From Marivirga atlantica (lineage in GTDB: Bacteria > Bacteroidota > Bacteroidia > Cytophagales > Cyclobacteriaceae), in contig NZ_JAERQG010000001.1 in assembly GCF_016734805.1 (NCBI RefSeq), positions 186,001 through 250,000 of the forward strand: a DNA stretch of 64,000 bases, read 5' to 3'. The notes under the pieces are model-generated. The model was given only the letters and a program-made list of their open reading frames with translations, was not told the DNA's origin and did not search any database. The translations under genes and the position numbers were made by a program. Positions within the stretch are counted from its first letter, which is position 1. Each line of letters starts with the position of its first letter. Of this stretch, positions 1-8,682 are shown in pieces.

Positions 1-81
1 TTCCAACTTTGCATACTCTTTCTGGCAAGCTGAAAAAGCCAACATTAAAATAATTATGAATAGCGTATTATACTTTTGCAT
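1..81 (-). CDS. Partial lipoprotein, N-terminus only
   Basis: The first 27 codons of a minus-strand gene lie here; the rest is beyond the left window edge. Translation from the ATG at 81-79 gives a short basic start, a hydrophobic stretch and the lipobox LAFSAC with the lipidated Cys at residue 19, followed by QKEYAKLE. This is a typical Bacteroidota lipoprotein signal. The start codon lies inside the end of the upstream flavoprotein gene (14-base overlap), so the two are probably co-transcribed. Product function cannot be told from so little sequence. Confidence 0.65.
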   Translation of the reverse strand, partial: MQKYNTLFIIILMLAFSACQKEYAKLE

Positions 82-1054
82 AATTCTTCTTTTCTAAAAT
101 ATCTTCAACAATCATATCAGCATGCACTCTACTATTTTCTATAAACCACTTATTGGTTTGTAGTCCTCCGCAGACTACTCCTGCCAAATACAGCCCTTCT
201 ACATTTGTTTCCATGGTTCCCTCATCATAATAAGGTGCAAACGGATATTCATCTCTTATGGTAACTCCTATATCTTTTATAAACTCATAGTCGGGTTCAT
301 AACCAGTCATGGCTAAAACAAAATCGTTCTCTATAGTTTTTTCTCCTTCAGGAGTTTTAATTTTGATACTATCTTCTGCTATTGCCGTTAATTCGCTGTT
401 GAAAAAAGCTTTGATACTACCTTCCTCTATACGGTTTTCAATATCAGGCTTAACCCAATATTTAACAGTTTCTTTGATAGAATCCTTACGGATAATCATA
501 CTTACCTCCTTCGCTCCCTTTCTATAACACTCCAGAGCGGCATCTACAGCTGAATTGGCTGCCCCAATAATGGCAATACGTTGATCAAAGTACGGATGGG
601 GCTCTTTGTAATAATGATTAACCTTTGAAAGCTCTTCACCAGGAATACCCAATTTATGTGGCAAATCGTAAAAGCCAGTAGAAAGTATGATATGCTCCGT
701 TACTATATCTTGCTTCTGGGTTTTTACCTGAAACTCCTCTCCTATTTTGGTTATGCTATCTACAGGATTATATAGGGAAGTATTTAGTTTTTTAGATTGG
801 GCCACTCTTCTATAATATTCGAGTGCTTCCATTCTTGTAGGCTTCGGATTGTGAGAGATAAATGGTACGTTACCAATTTCAAGCTTATCAGAAGTACTAA
901 AAAAGGTCATTCCATAAGGATAATTGTAAAGCGAATTCACTAAAGTGCCCTTATCAACAATAATATAGGTTAAACCTTTCTCTTGAGCTGCAATTCCACA
1001 TGCCAACCCAATTGGTCCTGCACCTACTATTACAATGTCATATCTGTTTTGCAT
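68..1054 (-). CDS. YpdA-family FAD-dependent disulfide reductase-like protein
   Basis: A 328-residue flavoprotein with an N-terminal FAD-binding Rossmann motif GAGPIG (residues 11-16), a second nucleotide (NADPH) motif GAANSA (164-169) and a C-terminal FAD contact near LYLAGVVCGG. Size and motifs fit the YpdA (Bdr) family, low-molecular-weight NADPH disulfide reductases linked to bacillithiol disulfide reduction in Firmicutes. The position occupied by a conserved active-site Cys in the Staphylococcus YpdA motif GGGPCG is Ile15 here, so the redox chemistry or substrate may differ. The gene overlaps the next lipoprotein gene by 14 bases. It starts with ATG downstream of the serS terminator. A generic thioredoxin-reductase-like oxidoreductase is the alternative. 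Confidence 0.8.
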   Translation of the reverse strand: MQNRYDIVIVGAGPIGLACGIAAQEKGLTYIIVDKGTLVNSLYNYPYGMTFFSTSDKLEIGNVPFISHNPKPTRMEALEYYRRVAQSKKLNTSLYNPVDSITKIGEEFQVKTQKQDIVTEHIILSTGFYDLPHKLGIPGEELSKVNHYYKEPHPYFDQRIAIIGAANSAVDAALECYRKGAKEVSMIIRKDSIKETVKYWVKPDIENRIEEGSIKAFFNSELTAIAEDSIKIKTPEGEKTIENDFVLAMTGYEPDYEFIKDIGVTIRDEYPFAPYYDEGTMETNVEGLYLAGVVCGGLQTNKWFIENSRVHADMIVEDILEKKNYAKV

Positions 1055-1118
1055 ATCTTAATTTCTATAATAATAAGCCTTTTCTCTAATGCTTTGTTAC
1101 AGATTTTAGCTATAAAAA

Positions 1119-1140
1119 AAGGAGCTCTAAGAAGCTCCTT
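1119..1140 (-). terminator. Intrinsic terminator of serS
   Basis: An 8-bp perfect inverted repeat (AAGGAGCT / AGCTCCTT, 6-nt loop) is followed, read on the minus strand, by a run of seven T. It lies 24 bases past the serS stop codon. The stem sequence is nearly the same as that of the corA terminator at 5446-5467. Confidence 0.85.
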
Positions 1141-1163
1141 ACGTAAAATCTGCAGTTTTGATA

Positions 1164-2438
1164 TTAGCTAATCATATCAAAGCCAGTGTATGGCTGCAAC
1201 ACTTTAGGCACTTTAATGCCTTCATCAGTCTGATTATTTTCTAATATTGAAGCGAGAATACGAGGAAATGCAAGTGCACTACCATTTAGCGTGTGTAATA
1301 AGTGTTTTTTCTTATCGGCATCTTTATAACGCAACTTCAGCCTATTGGCTTGGTAGGTCTCAAAATTAGAAACTGAGCTTACTTCCAACCACTTTTCTTG
1401 TGCCGCTGACCATACTTCCATATCATAAGTTAATGCAGAGGTAAAGCCTAAATCGCCTCCACAAAGCCTCAACACTCGGTAAGGTAATTCAAGCTTAGTT
1501 AATAAGCCTTGAATGTATTTACTCATTTCTTCAAGTGCTTCATAAGATTTATCAGGATGCTGCACCTGAACTATCTCAACTTTATCAAACTGATGGAGTC
1601 TGTTCAAACCACGCACGTGTGCTCCCCAAGAACCTGCTTCTTTTCTAAAGCATGGTGTGTAGCCAGTCAGTTTCACCGGTAAATCCTTCTCTTCTAATAT
1701 TGAGTCTCTAAAAATATTGGTGATTGGCACTTCAGCCGTAGGTATTAAATATAAATCAACATCTGGCACATGATACATTTGCCCTTCTTTATCGGGTAAC
1801 TGACCAGTTCCAATTCCACTTGCTTCATTGATTAGAATAGGTGGTTGAATTTCCTTAAAGCCTTCCTTTTCTGCTTCATCTAAGAAGAAGTTTAGCAAGG
1901 CACGCTGCAATCTTGCTCCCTTTCCTTTATATACTGGAAAACCAGCACCTGATATTTTTACACCAAGCTCAAAGTCTATAATGTCATATTTTTTAATTAA
2001 ATCCCAGTGTGGCTGCTTATTATCAGGTAAGGTAGGCTTAGTGCCATGTTCTGAAAGCACTTCATTATCATCTTCACCTTTGCCGGCTTTTACACTCTCA
2101 TGAGGTATATTCGGGATGTTATATAAGGCTTTCTGCAATTGATCTTCTACCTTTTGTAACTCTTCCTGTAATATTTTACTATTGCTCTTAAGTTCAGCAG
2201 TTTTAGATTTCGCTTGCTCAGCTTCCTCTTTTTTACCCTGTTGCATAAGGGCGCCAATGCTTTTTGAGGCTGAATTCATCTCCGCCAATAAGGCATCCAA
2301 TTCTGTTTGAGTGCTTTTTCTTTTGTCGTCTAATGAAATGATGCCATCTATTAATATCTCAGGGTCAGCAATATGCCTTTTTTTAAGACCTTCTATCGCT
2401 TTTAATTTCTCTTCTCTTAAATAAGCAACTTGTAGCAT
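1164..2438 (-). CDS. serS: Seryl-tRNA synthetase
   Basis: Charges tRNA-Ser with serine in the cytoplasm. The 424-residue length is normal for bacterial SerRS. The N-terminal third is a long charged antiparallel coiled coil (about residues 25-110) that contacts the tRNA variable arm. The class II catalytic core follows with motif 2 around FRKEAGSWG and motif 3 LNGSALAFPR near the C-terminus, and TAEVPITN in the serine/ATP site. The ATG at 2438 gives the usual N-terminus (MLQVAYLREE). It is monocistronic as far as seen, with a strong terminator at 1119-1140 and rho diverging upstream. Confidence 0.97.
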   Translation of the reverse strand: MLQVAYLREEKLKAIEGLKKRHIADPEILIDGIISLDDKRKSTQTELDALLAEMNSASKSIGALMQQGKKEEAEQAKSKTAELKSNSKILQEELQKVEDQLQKALYNIPNIPHESVKAGKGEDDNEVLSEHGTKPTLPDNKQPHWDLIKKYDIIDFELGVKISGAGFPVYKGKGARLQRALLNFFLDEAEKEGFKEIQPPILINEASGIGTGQLPDKEGQMYHVPDVDLYLIPTAEVPITNIFRDSILEEKDLPVKLTGYTPCFRKEAGSWGAHVRGLNRLHQFDKVEIVQVQHPDKSYEALEEMSKYIQGLLTKLELPYRVLRLCGGDLGFTSALTYDMEVWSAAQEKWLEVSSVSNFETYQANRLKLRYKDADKKKHLLHTLNGSALAFPRILASILENNQTDEGIKVPKVLQPYTGFDMIS

Positions 2439-2651
2439 TTTATTAATTTTTTGTCAAAATAAATGATTTTTGCCTGCAAACGGAACACATGCGGTCTTTA
2501 AAAATCCATTTATCATTTATAATTGAGTTTTTACTTGACTATTAGTCACACTTAGCATATCATTGTATCATCCAACAGGGGCGAGAGCATTTCGACTACT
2601 CGTTCATTTTATAATCCGAATTTCAAAATTTCAAATAATCATACCAATTCA

Positions 2652-2670
2652 TCAGGCTATCAATGCCTGA
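2652..2670 (+). promoter_or_regulatory. Small hairpin in the rho leader
   Basis: TCAGGC and GCCTGA form a perfect 6-bp stem with a 7-nt loop, ending 18 bases before the rho ATG. No T-run follows, so it is not a terminator. It could influence rho translation or be chance. The rest of the 250-bp serS-rho divergent region shows no clear TAnnTTTG element. Confidence 0.25.
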
Positions 2671-2688
2671 ACAAGCAAAAACCTCTTT

Positions 2689-4308
2689 ATGTATAATATT
2701 GAAGAATTAAACTTAAAGCTACTTTCTGAATTAAAGGAAATAGCCGAAAAATTAGGAGTTTCTCAGTTCAAGAAATTACCCAAGAAAGAATTAATCTATA
2801 AGATTTTAGATCAACAGGCTCTTCTCCCGGAGAGCGAGCTCCCAAAAAAGGAAGAAGCTAAAAAAGACGATTCAAAGGCTGATGAAAAACCAGCAAGACC
2901 GAAGCGTCCTCGATCACCAAAAAGCGACAGTAAGCCTGCCGATAAAGTACAAGAGCAAGAAGAAAAACCTTCAAAAGAAGCCGGGAAACCAGAAGCTAAA
3001 AGTGAAGCTCCAAAAAAAGATGCCCCTAAGGCTGAAGCTAAAAACAGCCCTAAGAAGGATGATAAGTCAGATAAGCCAGAGAGAGATAATAAGCCTAACA
3101 ACAAGGGTCCTAAAGATAATCGTAGAAACGACAGAAATGATCGTAGTAATCACGATAAAGGACCTAAAGTTAAAAAAGCAGACATTACAGATTTTGACGG
3201 CCTAATTGAAAATGAAGGTGTTCTAGAAATGATGCAGGATGGTTATGGCTTCCTTCGTTCATCAGATTATAATTACCTTGCCAGCCCTGACGATATCTAT
3301 GTATCACCATCTCAAATAAAATTATTTGGTTTAAGAACTGGTGATACAGTTAAAGGTCAAATCAGACCTCCAAAAGAAGGTGAAAAATATTTCGCTCTTT
3401 TAAGAGTATCTTCTGTTAATGGAAAAACAACTGAGGAAATAAGAGACAGAGTACCGTTTGAATACTTAACGCCTCTTTTCCCTGAAGAGAAATTAAACCT
3501 TAGCAATAAGCCTAACAAATACTCTACTCGTATCCTTGATCTGTTCTCGCCAATTGGTAAAGGACAAAGAGGTATGATTGTAGCGCAGCCTAAAACTGGT
3601 AAAACAGTTTTGTTAAAAGAAATCGCTAACGCTATTGCAGAAAACCATCCAGAGTGTTACTTGATCATTTTACTTATTGATGAGCGTCCGGAAGAAGTGA
3701 CTGACATGGCTCGTTCGGTCAAAGGCGAAGTAGTAAGTTCTACTTTTGATGAGCAGGCTGACAGACATGTGAAGGTTTCAAGTATGGTACTTGAAAAAGC
3801 GAAGAGGATGACTGAATGTGGTCATGACGTAGTAATTCTTCTTGATTCAATCACCAGATTGGCAAGAGCTTACAACACAGTTGTACCATCAAGTGGTAAA
3901 ATACTTTCGGGTGGTGTTGATGCTAACGCATTACATAAGCCTAAAAGATTCTTTGGTGCTGCAAGAAATGTAGAAAATGGTGGATCATTGACCATTATTG
4001 CCACTGCATTAATTGAAACTGGTTCTAAAATGGATGAAGTTATCTTTGAAGAATTCAAAGGAACTGGTAACATGGAGCTTGTATTGGATAGAAAACTTGC
4101 TAATAAGCGTGTTTATCCTGCAATTGATGTAACCGCTTCTGGTACAAGACGTGAAGATCTATTGATGAGCAAAGAAGAACTTCAAAGAGTTTGGATACTT
4201 CGTAAGTTTATGGCTGATATGAATTCAGGTGAAGCAATGGAACTATTGCTTACAAAAATGAAAGGAACGATGGATAATGACGAATTCCTGATTTCCATGA
4301 ATGGATAA
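2689..4308 (+). CDS. rho: Transcription termination factor Rho with long disordered N-terminal insertion
   Basis: Hexameric RNA-dependent ATPase that terminates transcription. At 539 residues it is about 120 longer than E. coli Rho (419). Residues 1-45 are the Rho N-terminal helical domain, about 48-165 a Lys/Glu/Pro/Asp-rich low-complexity insertion, about 165-245 the cold-shock-like RNA-binding domain, and the remainder the RecA-like ATPase. Walker A is PKTGKT (301-306), and the Q/R-loop region ([13 protein letters not shown]) is intact. Such N-terminal insertions are known from Bacteroidota and Actinobacteria and can bind RNA or drive condensation. corA overlaps its end by 8 bases, and a stem-loop lies just beyond the stop inside corA. 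Confidence 0.97.
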   Translation: MYNIEELNLKLLSELKEIAEKLGVSQFKKLPKKELIYKILDQQALLPESELPKKEEAKKDDSKADEKPARPKRPRSPKSDSKPADKVQEQEEKPSKEAGKPEAKSEAPKKDAPKAEAKNSPKKDDKSDKPERDNKPNNKGPKDNRRNDRNDRSNHDKGPKVKKADITDFDGLIENEGVLEMMQDGYGFLRSSDYNYLASPDDIYVSPSQIKLFGLRTGDTVKGQIRPPKEGEKYFALLRVSSVNGKTTEEIRDRVPFEYLTPLFPEEKLNLSNKPNKYSTRILDLFSPIGKGQRGMIVAQPKTGKTVLLKEIANAIAENHPECYLIILLIDERPEEVTDMARSVKGEVVSSTFDEQADRHVKVSSMVLEKAKRMTECGHDVVILLDSITRLARAYNTVVPSSGKILSGGVDANALHKPKRFFGAARNVENGGSLTIIATALIETGSKMDEVIFEEFKGTGNMELVLDRKLANKRVYPAIDVTASGTRREDLLMSKEELQRVWILRKFMADMNSGEAMELLLTKMKGTMDNDEFLISMNG

Positions 4309-5443
4309 AATCACCAAAAAAATAATGGATTTACCTAAGCGGCTTTTAGTTCAAGAGCCGCTTAATTTATATACTGGCATCAGGGGCATGTTCCGTGAAA
4401 GCTCCACCATTGCAGGTTTGCCTCCTGGTCAGGCTGTATACACAGGGCTTAGGAGAGATGATCCTTTCTCAATGTCTATTTTCCTTTATGATGAGGAAAC
4501 ACTTGAAGAACGAGATAACATTTCGATAGAAGAGCTCAAGCAGTTAAATGTCGAAAACAAATTTCTCTGGCTCAACATAGAGGGTATTCATCATGTAGAA
4601 CAGGTGAAAGCTATATGTGAATTATATGAAATACACCCCCTCACCTTAGAAGATATTCTTACCGTTGAGCAACGGCCTAAAATTGACGATACAGAAAATT
4701 ACATTTACACTGCCATTCGTATGCTTCAGTTTAATCCTAAAACCAGGAAAACTGTAAGCGAACAGTTAAGCATGGTGTTACTTAAAAATGTAATTATAAC
4801 CTTTCAGGAAAAAGAAGGTGATACATTTGAAGCAGTAAGAGGCAGATTAAGAGCCGGCAAAGGAAGAATAAGAAAAGAAGGTAGTGACTATTTGTACTAT
4901 GCTCTAATAGATACCATTGTCGATCATTACTTTATCGTAATGGAAAAATTTGGCGATCAGCTAGAGGATATAGAAGAGCGGATTTTGCGTTCAGGCCAAA
5001 GAAGGGATTTTGAAATCCTTTATGAGCTTAAGCGAGAGATGATACACATTAGAAGGTCTGTATGGCCCCTCCGCGAGGTGATAAGTAGAATTGAAAGAGA
5101 CGACTTCAAATTCATCAAAAAATCAACACGAATATTCATACGGGACGTTTATGACCATACTATTCAGGCAATAGATTCAGTGGAAACTTATCGTGATTTT
5201 ATTTCCAGTTTGAGTGATTTATATCAATCTGTTATCGGTAATAAAATGAATCAGGTGATGAAAACGCTTACGATCATTTCGGTAATTTTCATCCCTCTTA
5301 CTTTTATTGCTGGTCTTTACGGGATAAACTTTGAAAATGTCCCGGAATTTAAATGGGAATATGGTTACGCATATTTCTGGAGTTTATTAATTGGATCGGC
5401 AGTTTTTACATTAGCCATTTTTAGATGGAAAAAATGGATATAA
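4301..5443 (+). CDS. corA: CorA-family divalent metal cation transporter
   Basis: A 380-residue CorA-type channel: large N-terminal cytoplasmic domain, long stalk helix, and two C-terminal membrane segments (about residues 325-345 and 355-375). The C-terminus is basic (RWKKWI), as expected for the pentameric family. The signature loop usually reads YGMN; here it is YGIN (Gly341-Ile342-Asn343) followed by FENVPE. GIN/GVN forms occur in ZntB-like relatives, so Mg2+ is likely but not certain as substrate. The ATG at 4301 lies within the last codons of rho, implying translational coupling. A bidirectional terminator follows. Confidence 0.9.
   Translation: MDKITKKIMDLPKRLLVQEPLNLYTGIRGMFRESSTIAGLPPGQAVYTGLRRDDPFSMSIFLYDEETLEERDNISIEELKQLNVENKFLWLNIEGIHHVEQVKAICELYEIHPLTLEDILTVEQRPKIDDTENYIYTAIRMLQFNPKTRKTVSEQLSMVLLKNVIITFQEKEGDTFEAVRGRLRAGKGRIRKEGSDYLYYALIDTIVDHYFIVMEKFGDQLEDIEERILRSGQRRDFEILYELKREMIHIRRSVWPLREVISRIERDDFKFIKKSTRIFIRDVYDHTIQAIDSVETYRDFISSLSDLYQSVIGNKMNQVMKTLTIISVIFIPLTFIAGLYGINFENVPEFKWEYGYAYFWSLLIGSAVFTLAIFRWKKWI
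4336..4364 (+). promoter_or_regulatory. Stem-loop in the start of corA, just after the rho stop
   Basis: A perfect 9-bp inverted repeat (TAAGCGGCT / AGCCGCTTA, 11-nt loop) begins 28 bases after the rho stop codon and lies inside the first codons of corA. It is followed by AATTTAT, a weak T-tract. It could act as a partial terminator lowering corA relative to rho, or hinder corA translation. No experimental support; the same bases also encode CorA residues. Confidence 0.35.
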
Positions 5444-5445
5444 AA

Positions 5446-5467
5446 AAAGGAGCTCAATAGCTCCTTT
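5446..5467 (+). terminator. Bidirectional terminator between corA and a convergent lipoprotein gene
   Basis: AAAGGAGCT and AGCTCCTTT form a perfect 9-bp stem with a 4-nt loop, directly after the corA stop. A-tract on the left (seven A) and T-tract on the right make it usable from both strands, which fits the converging gene pair. The stem nearly repeats that of the serS terminator. Confidence 0.85.
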
Positions 5468-5497
5468 ACTTCTCAAATCTTAATATAAGAATTGAAA

Positions 5498-6346
5498 TTA
5501 CATTGTTTCTTCTTCACTAGCTTTAAGGGTAACTTTTCTTGTAACAGGGTTAAACGGACTTGCTATTAAATTTCCTTCTGCGTCCAGCAATTCCAATTTA
5601 ATAATCATTTCACCCATTTCTTGACCCTCAATAAAGTATGGTTGCCATTTGTCAAGCATAAATTCTTGTCCATTGATGGTAGCCCTTACCTTATTTCCTT
5701 CTTCCGATAATTCAGTATTTAGCAAAAAGAAATCTAGTAATACTTTCTTTGCATCATCACCTACATATGTTCCTTTTGGTCTACTATAAAACATGTGAGG
5801 AGCTGTTAAATCAGCCATTTCATCTTCCCCTGTAGCCCTTCCTACTGTAAACTGTCGGATATTATAGGCTCCATAGCTTTTTACACTTTCATGATATGAT
5901 CTTGATAGAAAAGACAAGGCTACATAATGCCCTTCTTCTAAATTCTTCATAAACTCTGCCTCATAATGCGCTGAGTAAGGTTCGTTGTTCAAAATCAAAT
6001 GAATATGTTGCCCCTTCGCAGAATTAGCACAATTCTTTACGTCAGCATCTATAGTCTGTGTTGCTAATTCATAATTCTTCACATTGTAAGAAAATTTCAC
6101 ATCTCCTGCTTTAATATTCTCTTCATTTTCAGCGGGGCTCAGCATTTCCAATTTAGAGTTATCAAATTCAGGGGATTCTACGGGAGTAAGGCTTATGCTT
6201 GAGACCATCTCTTCGTTTTCGTCCATTGTCATGGAAGTATCCTCAGATGTTTCGTCATTCCCTTCATTTTCTTTTTTTGAAGGTGAACAGGCCACTAAGC
6301 CTGCCATTAATAAAAATGCACCTATTTGTAGTTTAGTAAGTTTCAT
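5498..6346 (-). CDS. Hypothetical lipoprotein
   Basis: A 282-residue lipoprotein with a clear signal (MKLTKLQIGAFLLMAGLVAC, lipidated Cys20). An acidic, Glu/Asp/Ser-rich linker (about 24-50) then leads into a soluble domain rich in beta structure. The middle carries HIHLILNNEPYSAHYE and a HYVALSFLSRSYHE stretch. These histidine-rich segments could bind metal or form an immunoglobulin-like fold. I do not recognise a named family. It faces corA across a shared terminator and diverges from a 2-oxoglutarate oxygenase gene. Likely anchored in the outer or inner membrane, facing the periplasm. Confidence 0.8.
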   Translation of the reverse strand: MKLTKLQIGAFLLMAGLVACSPSKKENEGNDETSEDTSMTMDENEEMVSSISLTPVESPEFDNSKLEMLSPAENEENIKAGDVKFSYNVKNYELATQTIDADVKNCANSAKGQHIHLILNNEPYSAHYEAEFMKNLEEGHYVALSFLSRSYHESVKSYGAYNIRQFTVGRATGEDEMADLTAPHMFYSRPKGTYVGDDAKKVLLDFFLLNTELSEEGNKVRATINGQEFMLDKWQPYFIEGQEMGEMIIKLELLDAEGNLIASPFNPVTRKVTLKASEEETM

Positions 6347-6522
6347 AAGTATTGCTTTTAGTTTAATTGGTTATGTTTTAAATTATAATAATATAAGAAC
6401 AAACAATGATTTTTTGAGGGATTAACAACAGTAAATAGACCTTTTACCTAAAAACTGTTAATTTTAGATTTAGAAAATACAATCTATTTTACCATCCCTG
6501 AAACATTACAAACAACAGAGAT

Positions 6523-7503
6523 ATGAGCAAAATGTTATATGACGAAGTACCATCATTAGATCTGACACACTTTACTAGCGGTAATGCCGATGACAAAAGA
6601 AAATTTGTTGAAGATTTAGGACAAGCCTACAATAATATTGGTTTTGTGGCTATAAAAGGCCATTATTTAACTGATGAGCTAAGTGCTAGCCTTTATGAAG
6701 TTGTAAAAAAGTTTTTCGATCTATCAATGGAGGCCAAAAAAGGATATGAGAATCCTGAATTAGCTGGCCAAAGAGGGTACACTAGCAAAGGCCGAGAGCA
6801 AGCAAAAGGACATGATGTTCCTGATTTAAAAGAATTTTATCAGGTTGGTCAGTTTGTGGCCGATGATCATCCATTGAAAAGCGAATATCCTGACAATTTA
6901 TGGCCTGATGAACTTCCTGAGATGAAAACTATCGCTAAAGAGGTTTATCAAAAACTGGAGAAAACAGGTTTTGAAATGTTAAGAGCTATAGCTTTATATC
7001 TAGAGCTTCCTGAAAATTATTTCGATGATAAAGTGAAGGATGGTAATAGTATTTTAAGAGCGATACATTATCCACCAATTGAGAACCCAGATGCTTTACC
7101 TCCAGGTGCAGTTCGCGCAGCTGAGCACGGAGACATCAACCTAATTACCTTACTAATGGGTGCCAGTGCCGATGGACTTGAAGTGCTTAGAAGAGATGGA
7201 AAGTGGATTCCTATCACTGCTTTACCTAATCAACTAGTAGTTAATGTTGGCGATATGCTAGCCAGATTAACTAACAACAAGTTGAAATCAACCATTCACC
7301 GAGTGGTAAACCCTCCGAAGGAAAAGATGAAAACATCTCGATATAGCATTCCTTTCTTTATGCATCCTAAATCTGACATGGATTTAACTTGCTTAGATAG
7401 CTGTGTTAATGAGGCTAACCCAAAACAGTATGATGATACAACTGCTGGAGAATTTCTCGATGAAAGACTAGCAGAAATAGGCTTGCTGAACAAGAAGAAA
7501 TAA
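6523..7503 (+). CDS. 2-oxoglutarate/Fe(II)-dependent oxygenase, isopenicillin-N-synthase-like
   Basis: A 326-residue member of the IPNS-like Fe(II) dioxygenases. The N-terminal DIOX_N half (IGFVAIKGHYL, about residues 37-47) is followed by a double-stranded beta-helix domain. The facial triad is visible as His202-x-Asp204 and His259, and Arg273-x-Ser275 (RYS) matches the 2-oxoglutarate-binding pair. Family members hydroxylate or desaturate small molecules, and the substrate cannot be assigned from sequence. The stop codon abuts the GTG of the chromate transporter gene, so they form a unit. The ATG at 6523 is the only sensible start. Confidence 0.9.
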   Translation: MSKMLYDEVPSLDLTHFTSGNADDKRKFVEDLGQAYNNIGFVAIKGHYLTDELSASLYEVVKKFFDLSMEAKKGYENPELAGQRGYTSKGREQAKGHDVPDLKEFYQVGQFVADDHPLKSEYPDNLWPDELPEMKTIAKEVYQKLEKTGFEMLRAIALYLELPENYFDDKVKDGNSILRAIHYPPIENPDALPPGAVRAAEHGDINLITLLMGASADGLEVLRRDGKWIPITALPNQLVVNVGDMLARLTNNKLKSTIHRVVNPPKEKMKTSRYSIPFFMHPKSDMDLTCLDSCVNEANPKQYDDTTAGEFLDERLAEIGLLNKKK

Positions 7504-8682
7504 GTGGTTCGGCACCTTAGGAACTATATATTTCTAAAGGATATTTTCGTACTATCCGTTACTGCTTTTGGCGGAGCGCAAGCACACTTTGCTCTATTTC
7601 TGGATTACCTTGTAAAGAAAAGAGGATACTATACAGAACAGGAGTTAATTGAGATGAATGCGCTCTGCCAGCTTTTACCTGGTCCATCTTCTACACAAAT
7701 TCTATGTGGATTAGCTTACAAAAAAGGTGGTGCCCCTTTCGCCTTCCTAACACTTTTCATTTGGGCCATACCTGCTGTAGCTATCATGAGTCTTTTTGGA
7801 GTGATTATGTCTAATCTGGATGAAAAAGAACTTTCAACAGCCTTTACCAGATTCATTCAACCAATAGCTGTTGGCTTTGTGGGAGTCGCTGCCTATAAAA
7901 TCTGCGTTAAAGTAATTCATACTAAAACCAGCTTTATTATTCTGGTTTGTTCGGCTGTTTTATCGGTGTTTTTGAGTTCCCCGTATGCTTTTCCTGCTAT
8001 GATAGTAGCAGGAGGGTTAATCACATCATTTAAATACAAAGCACAGCCCATTGAAGAAAAGCAGAAAATGAAAATTAGATGGACTGCCTTAATTATTTGG
8101 ATAAGCGTGCTTATTCTCATTGCTGTTATTGGTACCATTACGCAATCCCTACCTATTCGGCTCTTAGAGAACTTCTACAGGAACGGAAGCTTAATCTTTG
8201 GTGGTGGGCAGGTATTAATTCCTTTTCTTTATACAGAGTTTGTAGATTTTAAAGACTATTTAAGCTCTTCAGAGTTTCTGAGTGGCTTTGCTATATCACA
8301 GGCCGTTCCAGGACCAACCTTCAGTTTTGCCTCTTACATAGGTTCACTTTCTATGCGTAGTTATGGTACGTGGGGCGAATTATTAGGCGGGTTTTTAGCT
8401 GCCGTAGGAATATTTGTCCCTGGCACATTGATGATATTTTTTCTGGTTCGTTTCTGGGATGAGTTAAAAAAGTATAGAGTGATTAAAGCCTCTTTAGAAG
8501 GTATAACAGCAGTGAGCTCAGGAATGGTGGTAGCCGCTGTCTATTTGCTTTTTGTACCAGTGGAAAATACTCTACTTAACTTTGCCTTACTTTTTGGAAC
8601 AGCAGCTATTTTATTATTTACTAAAATTCCAGCTCCGTATGTTGTATTGGCAGGCTTAGCCGCGGGCTTTTTATTGAGTTAA
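7504..8682 (+). CDS. chrA: Chromate transporter, two-domain CHR family
   Basis: A 392-residue polytopic membrane protein made of two homologous CHR halves. Each half has the typical sequence pair: FGGAQAHFALF with LLPGPSSTQ in the first, and FGGGQVLIPF with QAVPGPTFS in the second. Long-chain CHR proteins export chromate, and others in the family have unknown anion substrates. Translation must start at the GTG at 7504 directly after the preceding TAA; no in-frame ATG precedes the first domain. The 3' end overlaps the convergent ABC transporter gene by 12 bases. Confidence 0.9.
   Translation: MVRHLRNYIFLKDIFVLSVTAFGGAQAHFALFLDYLVKKRGYYTEQELIEMNALCQLLPGPSSTQILCGLAYKKGGAPFAFLTLFIWAIPAVAIMSLFGVIMSNLDEKELSTAFTRFIQPIAVGFVGVAAYKICVKVIHTKTSFIILVCSAVLSVFLSSPYAFPAMIVAGGLITSFKYKAQPIEEKQKMKIRWTALIIWISVLILIAVIGTITQSLPIRLLENFYRNGSLIFGGGQVLIPFLYTEFVDFKDYLSSSEFLSGFAISQAVPGPTFSFASYIGSLSMRSYGTWGELLGGFLAAVGIFVPGTLMIFFLVRFWDELKKYRVIKASLEGITAVSSGMVVAAVYLLFVPVENTLLNFALLFGTAAILLFTKIPAPYVVLAGLAAGFLLS

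Noticed and set aside
2811-3205. Overlapping frames in the Rho disordered region
   Set aside because: Low-complexity Lys/Glu/Pro-rich coding gives long stop-free shadow frames; no independent evidence of coding.
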